Origin: Periconia sp. R9002
Taxonomy: Eukaryota > Ascomycota > Dothideomycetes > Pleosporales > Periconiaceae
Length of the DNA: 64,000 nt
Direction: 5' to 3'
Assembly: GCA_023627715.1 (NCBI GenBank)
Contig: JAMAHW010000012.1
Coordinates: 597,960 to 661,959 of the forward strand
In this document: positions 10,662 to 21,680 of the stretch, in pieces
How positions within the stretch are numbered: the first letter of the stretch is position 1
Layout of the letters: each line of letters opens with the position of its first letter
Program-made: the position numbers and the translations under genes
The notes under the pieces: model-generated
What the model was told of the DNA's origin: nothing
Database searches by the model: none
Seen by the model: the letters and a program-made list of their open reading frames with translations, nothing else

Positions 10662-11715
10662 ATGGCTCCCGTCGCAGCTGCAGTTACCCGCGTATTGATA
10701 ACCGGGTTCGGGGTATGTTTGTCTCGTTTTTTGGCATCAGTGTTTGGTTCCATGTATATGCGTAATCCTGCGCAGATTCTCCTCTTTCTTTCAAGGGGTA
10801 TATTAAAAATGTGGTTTTTGGAAATATCGGCGCCAGTTTTGAAGACGTGAGAAAAGGAGGAGAGTTTGATTAATGAACACTTCACTTCCTCATCTCCCAA
10901 CCTCAACTCCCTCCATCCAAACAACTAACCACCCTACCCAGCCCTTCCAAGGCGTCCCCAACAACCCGTCATTCGCCATCGTTTCCCGCCTCCCAAGCAC
11001 ACTCCCCAACAACATCGAAATCTACACGCACCCATCCGCCATACCTGTCGCATACCACCCAACCATCGACCTCCTCCCGGACCTCTACTCCCGCACCAAA
11101 CCCGACGTCGCGCTGCACATTGGCGTCGCCGAAGGGCGCAAGTACTTCGCAGTTGAAGCAGGCTCAGAACGCGGCAACTTCGATCTAATCCGCGATATTG
11201 ACGGGCAGAACTTCACCGACGCCGAGGGTGATGCCGCGTGGGGGGCAGCCGCGAAGAGGCTGAATACCGATATTGATCTCGATAGCACTATTACGGAGTG
11301 GCAAGCGCGAACCGCGGATTTCAAGTGGCCGTCGATTCTCACGCGGCAGTTCACGGCGTTGAGTGCGCTGGCGGAGCAGAAGGTCGACGTCCGCGCATCG
11401 CATGCTCTATCCGAAGGGCTGACCGAGAAAACGGGTGAAATAAGTGTCGCGGCTCCGGATCCGAACGACCAGGTTAGGTGGAGTGATAACGTGGGATTTT
11501 ATCTCTGTGGGTTTATCTACTATGCCGGTATGGTGCAAAAGAGTACCCAGGCGGCGGCGGACGCGAGTCCGCAGGCGAGAGTCGGGAAGAGGGATACGGT
11601 TTTCATGCATGTACCGCTGTTGGTGACTGAGGAGGAGATTGCGATTGGGGTTAATGTTACGACGGAGCTGGTGCAGAGTTTGGTGGAGACTTGGAGGGTG
11701 CAGAAGGCGGGTTGA
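10662..11715 (+). CDS. Pyroglutamyl-peptidase I (peptidase family C15)
   Basis: Exons 10662-10712 (17 codons) and 10942-11715, 229-nt intron (GTATGT...CCCAG), 274 residues. The splice joins TRVLITGFG to PFQGVPNNPS, recreating the family N-terminus GFGPFxGxxxNPS. Family C15 cysteine peptidases remove N-terminal pyroglutamate from peptides in the cytosol. Visible elements are the conserved HIGVAEGR segment, an acidic region ERGNFDL, the candidate nucleophile Cys in VGFYLCGFIYY and the catalytic His in FMHVPLL, in the usual order of Glu, Cys and His. The eukaryotic forms are longer than bacterial Pcp, and this length agrees. Without the first exon the nucleotide start at 10873 would give a wrong N-terminus encoded by intron. 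Confidence 0.88.
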
Positions 11716-13158
11716 GATTGGGAGGAGGGAGGATAGGGGGTTGCTCGGTGGTGGAGGGTCAAGTGGGTGATAGTGGGAATGGTTGATGACTGCTCGTCTT
11801 TTGAAGTCTCGATGGTATGGCCTGTATCGAGTAGTGCCAACAGAAACTCCGTCTTTTCCATGGATAAATCCTCTTTTTGGCGGAGAGATACCGTTCAGTG
11901 AAGATTTGAAAGCTCAAAAGCAGTCCAAATAAGCTCATACAGTTCCTGTCTCCCGAAAACCACGAAAAGTGAATCGTCCCGCTCGATCCAGATGCAGGCC
12001 GACGAGATCCTTAATTTGGCCACCCAAGATCAAATGTCTCAGTTGATCACACTACCATTTTTGAAGTCTTCGCCACAACTCACCGTTGCTGTTCTATCGC
12101 AATAAAACATTCGAGGTTCAAATAGATTTCACTCGTGCTCGCTCTTCATGTACGCAGCTGTAGAGAGAATATGATTACGCCTCGGCACACGATCTGCAGT
12201 TATATCGTCGTTATAATGATAATTTCATCTCTTTGAGATTCCACTATTGTTTTCGTAAGCTCCCACTCGCATTGAAAGCCCGGAGTATAAGTCTTAAGTC
12301 TTCCACCCCCACCCTCACAGGCTTGAGAAAACCTACTCGTCGCGCATCCACGTAGTGGAGGAGTGTGTTGTTATCGCACGTGCGTCTCGGTCGCGGTGTG
12401 AGTCGATTAAACTCTGCAAGAATCCCTCGAACATTTCTGCAGATGAAAGAAATCAGTAAATAGTCCCCTTTATATTTTAAAACTCTACTAGAGAATACCT
12501 TAGGTTCATAAACATCCATATACAAACATTAATACATACCACTTCATCCAAAAACCCGGTCAAGCCTGCAAAGACGTGGTTGGGATTCAGCAAAGTTCAT
12601 GTCAATCGCTGCGCAATCGAGAACTTCAAAATTGGTCTCATCCCTAGCCCTTCTCCCAAATTCTCTTATATACCCATACTACAAAATCCAGAGGGTACGT
12701 ACGTCGATCACACTCCCGTAGGACTGAACGAGACGCCGACTCGGTGATTCAAGGTATCTTTTTATGTACAGGGGGCCTGGGATCACCGCATCAGAACACC
12801 GTATATGCGAAGTCCAGCTTAATCACATTCATCAATATGCAAATTAGAAATAAGAACTCCCCTCTCCATTCCCTACTAATACCCACTCAATCAACCAACA
12901 AAGTGTACAAATACTAACCTCCCAAAACGCAGCGTCCCAACATGCATACCTACCCCCTGTATCCACCTATCAATCTATGTAACCCACCCCTCAGTCTGAC
13001 TAGTCCCCACTCTCACCCCACTCTCGCCTATCCACCATCCGTCCCATTACCCCTCACATCAGCACACATCCCCTACCTCCCTCAATCCCCCTTCAACACC
13101 CTTGTTACATCACTACATAAGTATTTTAACCGTGGAATTTGTCATCAAAGTTACTACC
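11716..13158. other. Intergenic region, no supported gene
   Basis: About 1.4 kb between the peptidase gene and the tRNA. A minus-strand open frame at 12244-12525 (93 codons) has no recognised domain and no convincing splice partners. The 12940-13110 stretch is C/T-rich and non-coding in appearance. Confidence 0.5.
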
Positions 13159-13239
13159 GGCGCTTTGGCGGAGTGGTTAACGCGCGGGCCTGCTAAGCCC
13201 GTTCCTTCGGGAGCGCAGGTTCGAATCCTGCAGGCGTCG
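13159..13239 (+). tRNA. tRNA-Ser (anticodon GCU)
   Basis: A full class II cloverleaf can be folded by hand. The acceptor stem pairs GGCGCTT with AGGCGTC, with two G-U pairs. The anticodon stem CGGGC/GCCCG closes loop CTGCTAA (anticodon GCT, about 13191-13193). The long variable arm is TTCC-TTCG-GGAG. The T arm is GCAGG-TTCGAAT-CCTGC, and the discriminator base is G at 13239, as expected for serine. There is no intron. It reads AGC/AGU codons. Confidence 0.93.
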
Positions 13240-13279
13240 CTATAGATAAAGCCCTACAGTTGTAGGATACACGGCCTTC

Positions 13280-13299
13280 TTTTTCTGAGATTTTTTTTT
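13280..13299 (+). terminator. RNA polymerase III terminator for tRNA-Ser
   Basis: T5 at 13280-13284 and a backup T9 at 13291-13299 follow the tRNA on the non-template strand. The trailer of about 41 nt is long but not unusual. Confidence 0.6.
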
Positions 13300-13757
13300 A
13301 TGGGCTAGGGGGATGGAGTTTGTGTGTGGCGGTGCTGAGATGGAAGGGGGGAAGGGGCGAGGGGGTGGGAGGATTAGTCAGCGGTTGTGAGGGGGGGATT
13401 TTCTTTTTGGTAGAGAGTTTATTTTCACGCATTTACTATAAGAGGAGGTATTGGCTACGTTGGGTGAGCGGCCGGTCTGGCTTTGGCACGAACTCTGCAT
13501 TCCTGGGGCGTAGAGCTCATGAAATTTGAATTGATCCTCACCTGGGTATCGACACAGGTAGGGGAAACACTTGGTAACGGGGCGTAGAGCTCATATAGCC
13601 AATCTATGATTGATTGAGCAGATAAGCTATTCTTCACGCTTACGGTGGCCTTTCCTTCGACATTACAGTCTTGTCCGAGGATCGTCTCCAGAACCTCGTC
13701 CTCGCAGCACAACTCTGATCATTGTGACTTCGACGCTACTTAACTTACGACGAGAGA
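13300..13757. other. Intergenic region, no supported gene
   Basis: G-rich sequence after the tRNA terminator, then promoter-side sequence for the gene at 13758. Nothing else could be identified. Confidence 0.5.
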
Positions 13758-14336
13758 ATGGATAAAACCACTCCACCAGCATCAACAAAAAGTCCCTCCC
13801 TCCCTCAGGTACGGATATCATCATTCACCGGCCCCGAAACACTTCTCCGCAACAACTCCACTTACACCCTGACCGCGACCCTCGAGTACGTCTCTGGATC
13901 GGCGACCAAGCCCGTTACACTCCGTTGCGAAAGTTTGAACTGCTTTGACTTCACCTCGGACGAGTCGTGGCTGTTCTGTCATCCCAACACGGATCCAGAA
14001 GAGGTGGTAGACCACTTCTTTCCTGACGTCTGTGCCGATGATGATCCTCTCTCCGTCGACCTCAAGAATGGCTTCGTCACCCTGTGCCCAGGAGAAAAGG
14101 TGGATTGGGATGTCGTGATATGCACGACTTTCTGGGGCGGATTGAAAGCTGGGGAGGAGTACGATCTGTCAATGCGTGATGTTCGTATCGGTTGGTGGGA
14201 GTGGGGAAGAATGGAGGATTTTGCAGGAAGAAAGGTCAGGTTGACGGAGAGGAGAGCTGACGGCGTGATGTTGGATATACCCAGGTCGAAGTGCATCCGG
14301 GTGAAGGTTGTGGACGAAAAGGAAAGAGCTAACTAA
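13758..14336 (+). CDS. Hypothetical protein, 192 residues
   Basis: Single open frame, 192 residues, no recognised family. The start follows an A-rich context (GAGAGAATGG). The protein is acidic, lacks a signal peptide or membrane segment, and has a beta-rich look: alternating hydrophobics such as TYTLTATLEYV, KPVTLRCESL and RVKVVDEKE, plus Trp-rich WDVVICTTFWGG and IGWWEWGRM. This is reminiscent of small fungal proteins with an immunoglobulin-like or beta-sandwich fold, but that is only an impression. Third codon positions look coding (C/G-ending), and the reading frame ends cleanly at 14336. Moderate confidence that it is a real gene. Confidence 0.6.
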   Translation: MDKTTPPASTKSPSLPQVRISSFTGPETLLRNNSTYTLTATLEYVSGSATKPVTLRCESLNCFDFTSDESWLFCHPNTDPEEVVDHFFPDVCADDDPLSVDLKNGFVTLCPGEKVDWDVVICTTFWGGLKAGEEYDLSMRDVRIGWWEWGRMEDFAGRKVRLTERRADGVMLDIPRSKCIRVKVVDEKERAN

Positions 14337-16856
14337 GCCCGACACGTTCTTCCCTAAGCATTAGGCACCAATTACAAGGTCAAACGTCGGCATACTCTCC
14401 ACCTCGAGTGCTATCATGGGACAACTTTGTCTTTTTTGTTTATGATGAAGAATAATGGATACGACGGTACAGTTTCACGGGGATCCTTGGAAACGTCTGC
14501 ATGCTGGAATACGGGACCAAGCCTCACGACAGGTTGGTACGGTGACACGTGCAGACGTTTTTCCATCTCTCGTCGTCCCGCCGCCCGGTCTGGGCACCCT
14601 GACTTTATCGGCGTCGGCGGAGATAAGCTAGCGGGGATTTGGGCTAGCCCCGCGGGGCAGCTGTGTTGAGTGCAGTGACGACGCCCAACCACACGGCGGG
14701 AGATTGATGGTTACGCCAGCCAAGACTGCAAAAGTCGAATCACCATCACGTCCTCGCTCATGCGGTGGTAATTTGCATCAGGCATTCCGCGGTGAACAGC
14801 GACGGTGGCCGCAAGCGTCGCTCTATGTTTCAAGTAGGCGTGTCTGTACAAAGGAAAAAAAGCACTTGGAAGGATGCGAAGAAGCTAACCTTTGTAGTCG
14901 CTAGGGCGGTGACGTAGGGAGGGGAAGCTAACGAGACCCTGCAGGAGATGGCCATGCACGGCCCTTTCTCATCTCATCAGTCATCACCACACCGCATAAC
15001 CACCCGTATTGTCAGGTTCTACATACACTCCCGGCTATACTGGTGGTGCGGATGGCTTCACGATCCGAGACGATTCCCATGCAACACACAGCACAGCACA
15101 GCACGCGCAGGCACAAGAAGCATCCTGTGCAAGCGTGGAACAAGGCATGAGCAAAAGGCACTGGCTGCGACGCAAAAACTTGGGGCCACCCCGGGCACGC
15201 TGTGCAGGCTTTTAGTTGGCCGTCTGCCAACTTCCAGGCTACTTCACACGGCGCTTTCGCTGTGGCGCCAGAGCTATCCAGCTAGCGAGCCTCCAGTTGG
15301 CCTCTAACAGGGTCCGCTGAGTCTCTCGCGGCCCATCCGGTGCTTGGGCGTTCCATGCGGCAAAGGCCCGAGGGCCATTTTTTGGAGTCTTGTCTGAGGC
15401 CTCGTCGGATCCGGCGGTGGCAGCCCCAGCGCCACAAACTACATAGATACCTACATAGCTCAGCGAGACCCCCTTTCCGAAGTCAATCAGACATCATCGC
15501 ATTGTTTTCTTTCTCAGTTGCGCCTGCTCTTGTCTCCCTCGTTTTCCGACAAGTCTCTCTTCGGTGCATCAAATCAGCACTTTCCACCCGCAGCCTATCT
15601 GCTCATCCCTCCAATACCCGACAGGGACGTCGCACCCACGCCCGCCGCCATCCCCGCTGCAAATCATCGCTCGATACTCTCTCGCCGCGCTGAGAGGCCG
15701 CCTTTGGACGGAAAAGGTGGACAAGAATAACCGCGCAGTCATACTTCCCCAACTTCCGCGAACCGACAACCCTTGCACGACGCTAGGGTTTTGCCAGAGA
15801 GGAGCGCGCCATCGTCATCGTCTTCAGAGGCACGCCGCGAGGGGGACTTGCCGCCGACGTAACGGAGCGGGTCATCCTCCATTAATCAATACTCGTGCTG
15901 CACGGAACAGGACCCAGCAAGGGGAACCAACGCCCGTACCGCAGCAGGGCCACAGCAGAGAAGCAGCAGGAAACACGGTCCAGGGATCCAGATCAGGATC
16001 ACGATTAAGATTGCGATCAAGAAAAGTCCCATTGTTTCCTTCTACGGCTTCATGCAGTTCAACCGGAGATCGCAAACCCAGTCGTCCTCTCAGCAGGCAC
16101 GCAAACGCACCAGGATGCCCGTTATCGAGGTGAGTGCTAGCATCTTCTACCTACAGTAGTGTGTGGTGCCCCTCCATGACCAAAGCATAATGCCTCTCTC
16201 TGTTTTCACTTTTCGTGGTTTCTTTTTCTTCTGCTTTCTTTTTGCATTGATTCAACGTTTATTTCTTTTGCACCTTATCTTACCTTTGAATCCATTTCCC
16301 GAGCCGAAAGGAGAACCCAACGCCACGGGTGTGCATGGTCATCATCGTCATGATTTTCGTTGATGCGCCAATGCCAATGCCAATCTGCGGTTGTGGTGGT
16401 TGAGCGAGGGCTGGTGTGGTGTCTCGATTCCCTTTTCTGGGGAGAGAGGTGAATGAAGCAATACGATGATGACATAGCTGGTGGGCCCGTGCGCGCGCAC
16501 AACGTCATGGCCATCTATTATCATTCGCCGCCAGCAAGGAACTCTGAGCCTTTTCACTTTTATTTTGGCCCTGTCGTCACTGGCTCCGTCACCGTCGCCG
16601 TCATCGTCACCAGCACCTTCTCTCGCCTACCTCTCCCTCGTCTATCCTCGTCCTCGCCCCAACGTCGAGCCTAGCCTGACTACATCTGCCCTCTCTTTCC
16701 CCTCCTCGCCAGCGCCTGCAAGTCTCATTTGTCTACCTCTTGCTCAACCCCCACCAACGGTTTTCTTGTTGTCTTTCCCTCTCTACCTACATACCGCTTG
16801 CTTTTATACATACGGCATACACACACTACTCTTCTCTTCTACATTCGCAGCTAATC
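14337..16856. other. Intergenic region and kinase upstream leader
   Basis: Two and a half kb with several short open frames in different frames, none with a recognisable domain. From about 15,450 on the sequence is C/T-rich and probably contains the promoter and 5' leader of the downstream kinase. See the separate entry for the probable leader intron. Confidence 0.5.
16130..16850 (+). other. Probable 5' leader intron of the Srk1-like kinase gene
   Basis: A strong donor (GAG|GTGAGT at 16130) and a pyrimidine-led acceptor (TTCGCAG ending at 16850) would remove 721 nt. The upstream exon ends with ATG CCC GTT ATC GAG (16115-16129), which after splicing is in frame with CTA ATC ATG at 16851-16859. 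The kinase could therefore start either at 16115 (seven extra residues, MPVIELI) or at 16857. Confidence 0.5.
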
Positions 16857-19200
16857 ATGGCCGCCCTCCAGCAATTCAAAAACTGTACGTCATTACTCGC
16901 CCTGCGTTTCCATGGAGCGCTTAGTAAAAAATCCCCTCGCGTCATGATCGCGAGAATCCAGTATCTTGGTTAAAGAAACCTCATACTAACGCGCCGACTG
17001 CAGTTCTCAGACATGGCAAGCAAGCCCGAGCAGACCATCCTCATGCCGACCCTACCACAAATGTCAGCAACATTCACGCCCAACACCAGCCTCAACACGT
17101 CGGTCACAGCGAACCCGTAGTCGGCCACGCTGCCGGACAAGGCATCGCCAAGCACGAGAAGAACTTCTCAGCGGCTGCTGTCGACCACCGGAATGTGGCG
17201 GCACAGGCCGGTGACGTGGCGGCGAGGCACGCTGGCGATAACCAAAAGGCTCAAGCACACGCCGCGGCTGGTACCAAGGAACGGAAAGACATCGACCCTA
17301 CAGTGTTGGAGCGTATCGTGGCAGAGGAGCGTGAAGCAAAGGGAAAGCTGCCCAAATACCCTGGCCTTGAGCGCTGGGACCTATTAGAGAAGATGGGCGA
17401 CGGCGCCTTCAGTAATGTGTACAAGGCACGCGACACCCAGGGCCAATACGGCGAAGTTGCCATCAAGGTGGTGCGAAAGTTTGAAATGAACTCGAGTCAG
17501 GTCAGTATTCCCCAGTAAAATGCCCATCTCTGCACATTTCTTTGCGTCGTCCCCCCTTTCTCCCTCGCATCGTGTAGGACACGGTGGGTTCGTCTTTCAA
17601 GGAAATTACCAACGCGCGAGTCTGACACAGGGCGACGCACACATGCATGCGGACTTCAAGAAGGCTCCAAAAGGAGTGGAGGTGCGATATTTCCCGGAAC
17701 CGATGTCCTCTCGTCCCCTACGATTGCATCAATTCGTTCCAACGTTTGATTTTACAGGGCCGACACTGACTTAATGCTATCAGAGAGCAAACATCCTCAA
17801 GGAAGTACAAATCATGCGCCAACTTGACCATCCCAACATCGTAAAACTCGTCGACTTCTCCGAATCACGGCAGTACTACTACATCATCCTCGAACTATGT
17901 CCCGGCGGTGAACTTTTCCACCAGATCGTGCGCCTCACATATTTCAGCGAGGATCTCTCAAGACACGTCATTATTCAAGTCGCCAAAGCACTAGAGTATT
18001 TGCACGAAGAAGCAGGCGTCGTGCACCGGTACGTTTTGTGAACAAGTACACACCCTTTTGATGGCACGGCTGACGTCATGGTCCAGTGACATTAAACCAG
18101 AGAACCTTTTGTTCTACCCCATTCCTTTTGTGCCCACTCGCAACCCGAAGCCGAAGGGCCCCGAAGATGAGGACAAGGAAGATGAAGGTGAGTTTATTAA
18201 AGGCCAGGGTGCAGGTGGCATTGGCCTCATCAAGATTGCCGACTTCGGTCTATCCAAGGTTATTTGGGATAGCCAGACCATGACCCCTTGTGGTACTGTA
18301 GGATATACTGCTCCTGAAATCGTCAAGGATGAGCGGTATTCCAAGAGCGTTGACATGTGGGCGCTGGGTTGTGTGCTTTACACACTGCTTTGCGGTTTCC
18401 CGCCATTCTACGATGAATCTATCCAGACCCTTACAGAGAAGGTTGCTCGAGGACAATACACTTTCCTGTCACCCTGGTGGGATGACATTTCCAAATCTGC
18501 CCAAGATTTGGTTTCCCACCTTCTGACTGTGGACCCTGAGAAGAGGTACGATATCAAGCAGTTCCTCAATCACCCATGGATACGGGAAGCAGACGAGCTC
18601 ACCTACGCCGCTCACGATGCACCGCCTCTCGCCACTCCTGCTGCCGCTAAGACCAGTGGAGCTCAACTTAAGCCCGACTTCGCTTACCTCGAGTCTCCGG
18701 GAGCTAAGCGCAACGATTTCCGCTCTCCTGGTGCTGTCAACTTGAGAGAGATTTTCGATGTCGGCTACGCTGTTCACCGACAGGAAGAGGAGGGTAAGAG
18801 GAGGAAGAACTTCAAGCAAGGGTACCGCGGCGCAAACGCTATCAACTCTTTGAACGCACTGGATGAGAATGAGGATGATGAATTTTCTGGCGAATCCGCG
18901 CCTTACGATCCATCACAGCAACATCCTCCGGCGAAGCTACCCAAATCCCAGGGAACAGACGTGTCTGCGATGGAGCAGAAGTTGCGTAATACGACACTAT
19001 CAGCCGCCGCGCAGGCACGGCAGCAAGGTCAGCAGCGTGGCTATGGGCAACATTCGCCTGCTGTTGCGGCCGCTGCAAAACGACAAGTACGGAACAAGGG
19101 TGCCTTTGAACTCAGTCTCGACAACTCGACATTGCTCGGCCGGAGAAAGAAGGCCGAGCCTAGCGGTCTGCGCGAGTCCGTCACAGTGGCTAGCACATGA
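16857..19200 (+). CDS. srk1: Srk1/Rck2-like serine/threonine kinase (MAPKAP/CaMK-type)
   Basis: Five exons: 16857-16884, 17004-17500, 17631-17681, 17784-18028, 18087-19200; 644 residues. All joins keep frame, and the introns have branch sites (CTAAC, CTGAC). The kinase domain starts at about residue 134 with MGDGAFSNVYKA (glycine loop), then VAIK (Lys 164), ELCPGGELFHQIV, HRDIKPEN (Asp 275), DFG at about 326-328, TPCGTVGYTAPE and SVDMWALGCVLY. Exon 3 is a 17-codon insert (GDAHMHADFKKAPKGVE) between the N-lobe strands, and the segment between HRD and DFG is expanded, both as in fungal Srk1/Rck2. These kinases act downstream of the Hog1/Sty1 stress MAPK. The C-terminal 230 residues are low-complexity and basic near the end. 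N-terminal residues 10-110 are Ala/His/Gln-rich. A start seven residues upstream in a leader exon is possible. Confidence 0.9.
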
Positions 19201-20183
19201 CAACCAAATCTCACAAAAGATTGGTAGTCGGATCGTACAGGTCACATTCAAACCATCTTCTCACGGAATGCATGGAATATGAGGCGTTTTCCCCAATTTC
19301 TTCGTCACTTCATCTGCTGCTCTCAGTCATTTCCTTTTCTTTTTGATGCCCGGCTCTTCTTTTTCCTTTCCCCCTTTTTTGTCTAAACTGCCCAAACTCC
19401 CCTCTGGTGGACGGATGGATGGTATGTTATGGTACGATGGAATGATATGCATAGTAGCCCATTGCGCGAGGGACATGTCCTGTTTTCTTATATTGTGTTT
19501 CATTTGCGCCGTCTCTGCGTGGGTAGAAGGCGCGCAAGGGTTTCTCCCCTCTCCTTCTTGGTAGCCAAGGCATGTTAATTGGATGTTTTTTCTTTTTTAT
19601 GCCCGCTTTTCTCGATAGGAAGAGAGAGACAGAGGCGCGAGTGAATGGAAAGCAGAAGAAGCGCGCGCACACTGCTGTGTAGCTTGCGCGCGCATGCTTC
19701 TTCTTTAGTAGCAAATCCAAATCCCATTGAAATTCGAAAAAGAAAAGGCCATATGAAACTCATCGCGTGACTTCGTAAATATATCCGTGGATGCATCAAC
19801 TACGTGTGTATCTTAGCAATTAAACTTGGAGAATTGAAGGTACACAGGTCGGAAACAGTTGTCATAGAAGGTGATGCAGAGTTGACGGCGAAAAAAAAAA
19901 AAAGGACTACGCGTCCCGTGCCTTTAAGAACTTAACGAATTGTAAATCACAATAAAGCACCTCTCTATTCCCAATGTTAAATTTTAAGTGCTTTCATCCT
20001 AATGCCAGCTGTGACTATGGAGAGATAGCTAGCTTGAGATTTCCGTCGTGTAAGGTGGCGCGCATGGCAGCAAAAGGCCCAAGCTCCTGTTCTGTTCGCT
20101 TTCGATGACGGAACGGAACATCAACTGTAACTACAAACTTCTATCCCCAACATCGGAGCAAAAGTTAGGACCCACACACAGCA
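19201..20183. other. Intergenic region: kinase 3' UTR and next promoter
   Basis: T-rich 3' flank (19280-19420), a GCGCGC-containing tract near 19650-19700, a poly-A run at about 19890, then the promoter side of the complex I assembly gene. No coding signal. Confidence 0.5.
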
Positions 20184-20970
20184 ATGGCAGCACCAATTCC
20201 ACGCAGATTCGCACCGTTGTTTCGAAACGTACAGAAAATATCTCGATCGCAAGTTTCACAACAACCCATCCCCTCCATCTCAGCCGCGCAAAGACAAATC
20301 CACACCTCCGTTCCCTTCCAGAACGCTTCTCCGCCCCCGAGAAACCACGGCCGTCGCGGCCCCGAAGAAGACAACGACACACGACCCGACCTAGCCTCCT
20401 TCGACGTCCTGCGCAACACCGCTGCGCCCGCTACTGCCATTGACGCGTGCACGCCGCAAGGCTTCGCACTCGACAATGGCGCGAGGATAAACGGGAGTGG
20501 CATACTGCTGGTGGGCGGGGAAGTGTTTCGGTGGCGACCGTGGCTTCGCGAGCATCGCAAGGAAGGTACCGTGGGCGAGGGCGCAACGGGTGAAGATGAG
20601 ATGACGGGACGGCTGTTGAATAAGAAGGGGCAGTGGGATGTACCCGACAGTGCATGGGGTGTTTTGGAATTGATCTACCCTAAACCTGGTATGCGCCTCC
20701 TTTTCTTTTTTTGCTTACGAGCTCCGTACTTTTCAACATCGCAGCAGCTAGCTAACCATCTTGGTTGTAGATCTTTTGATCATCGGCACGGGACCTCACA
20801 CGATACCCCTCGCACCATCTGTTCGGCAATATCTTAATAGCTTGGGTTTGAGGCTGGATATACAGGATACGGGGAATGCGTCGGCGCAGTTCAATCTGCT
20901 GGCGACGGAGCGGGGCGTCGAGCAGGTGGCGGCAGCTCTCATACCCTTGGGCTGGCGCGAAGGTCGGTAG
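20184..20970 (+). CDS. NDUFAF3/Mth938-domain mitochondrial complex I assembly factor
   Basis: Exons 20184-20688 and 20771-20970, 82-nt intron (GTATGC...TTGTAG), 234 residues. Residues 1 to about 45 are Arg/Ser/Gln-rich without acidic residues (MAAPIPRRFAPLFRNVQKIS), a typical mitochondrial presequence. The body matches the Mth938/DUF498 fold: GFALDNGARINGSGILLVGGEVFRW, then WGVLELIYPKPD joined by the splice to LLIIGTGPHT, a PSVRQYLNSLGLRLDI helix and TERGVEQVAAALIPLGW at the end. NDUFAF3 works with NDUFAF4 in assembly of the complex I Q module in the matrix. An upstream ATG at 20105 in another frame is not used in this model. Family assignment is firm. Confidence 0.9.
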
Positions 20971-21680
20971 TGTCGTTCACCCCATGGAATGAAGGGTAGG
21001 TAATGTAGAAATACTGTAAAGATATCGTATAAAAGGTTATGACTGTATGTATCTACATTTTGATTTTTGTGCAGTTGTCTTTTCTCTGTTGTTCATGTGA
21101 TTCACTGCTATGTAGGTAGCACTGTCTTGATATGTTGACATGTTTCTGCAGTGAAGTATGAATGCCGTGTATTACACCAATCAATTGCGAAGAAGAAAAC
21201 ACTTTTGGTGAATGTCATCTATGAAGTACGCAAATGTAGTATCAAGACACCGCATGGCGTTTGATTTTGAGACCTTAATCATGAACTGGGATCACCATTG
21301 CTTGATTCAAGCTAGCTCTGTTAACAGCAAATCTAACTCAGTAACAAGCTTGACCGGCTTGCTTGATTTTTGGACATGACTCACTTCAAATTAGCGAAGT
21401 TATTGTACTTAGAGAAATGTTTGAGCAAACACACAGCTTGAGGCTAGCAAAGTCAAGCCACCGCAACCAGTCACCGAACAGCCACAAAAGGCAGGAACCA
21501 CCTACCGTCCCTTCCCAAGACTGCAAAGCTAGACCCAACGGTGCCGATAAAGAAGCTCAAGAGACAGACTTCACTCCACACCCAGCATCACCAAACGCTT
21601 TTACGAGAGCACAAGGCATTACTACTCACTCACTTAATCTCCACATCCCTAACCATCTACCTATTCCCATCACCTTACGA
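20971..21680. other. Intergenic region
   Basis: A 3' flank and promoter side. An in-frame upstream ATG at 21363 would add 106 residues to the next gene, but they look non-coding (mixed composition, no pattern), so 21681 is preferred. Confidence 0.45.

Noticed and set aside
12244..12525. Minus-strand 93-codon frame between the peptidase gene and the tRNA
   Set aside because: No recognised family, no splice continuity, isolated in non-coding-looking DNA.
13455..13712. Minus-strand 85-codon frame next to the hypothetical gene
   Set aside because: No domain and lies in the probable promoter of the plus-strand gene.
21363..21680. 106-residue upstream extension of the CHCT protein
   Set aside because: In-frame ATG, but the extension lacks any conserved-looking feature and reads like leader sequence; 21681 preferred.
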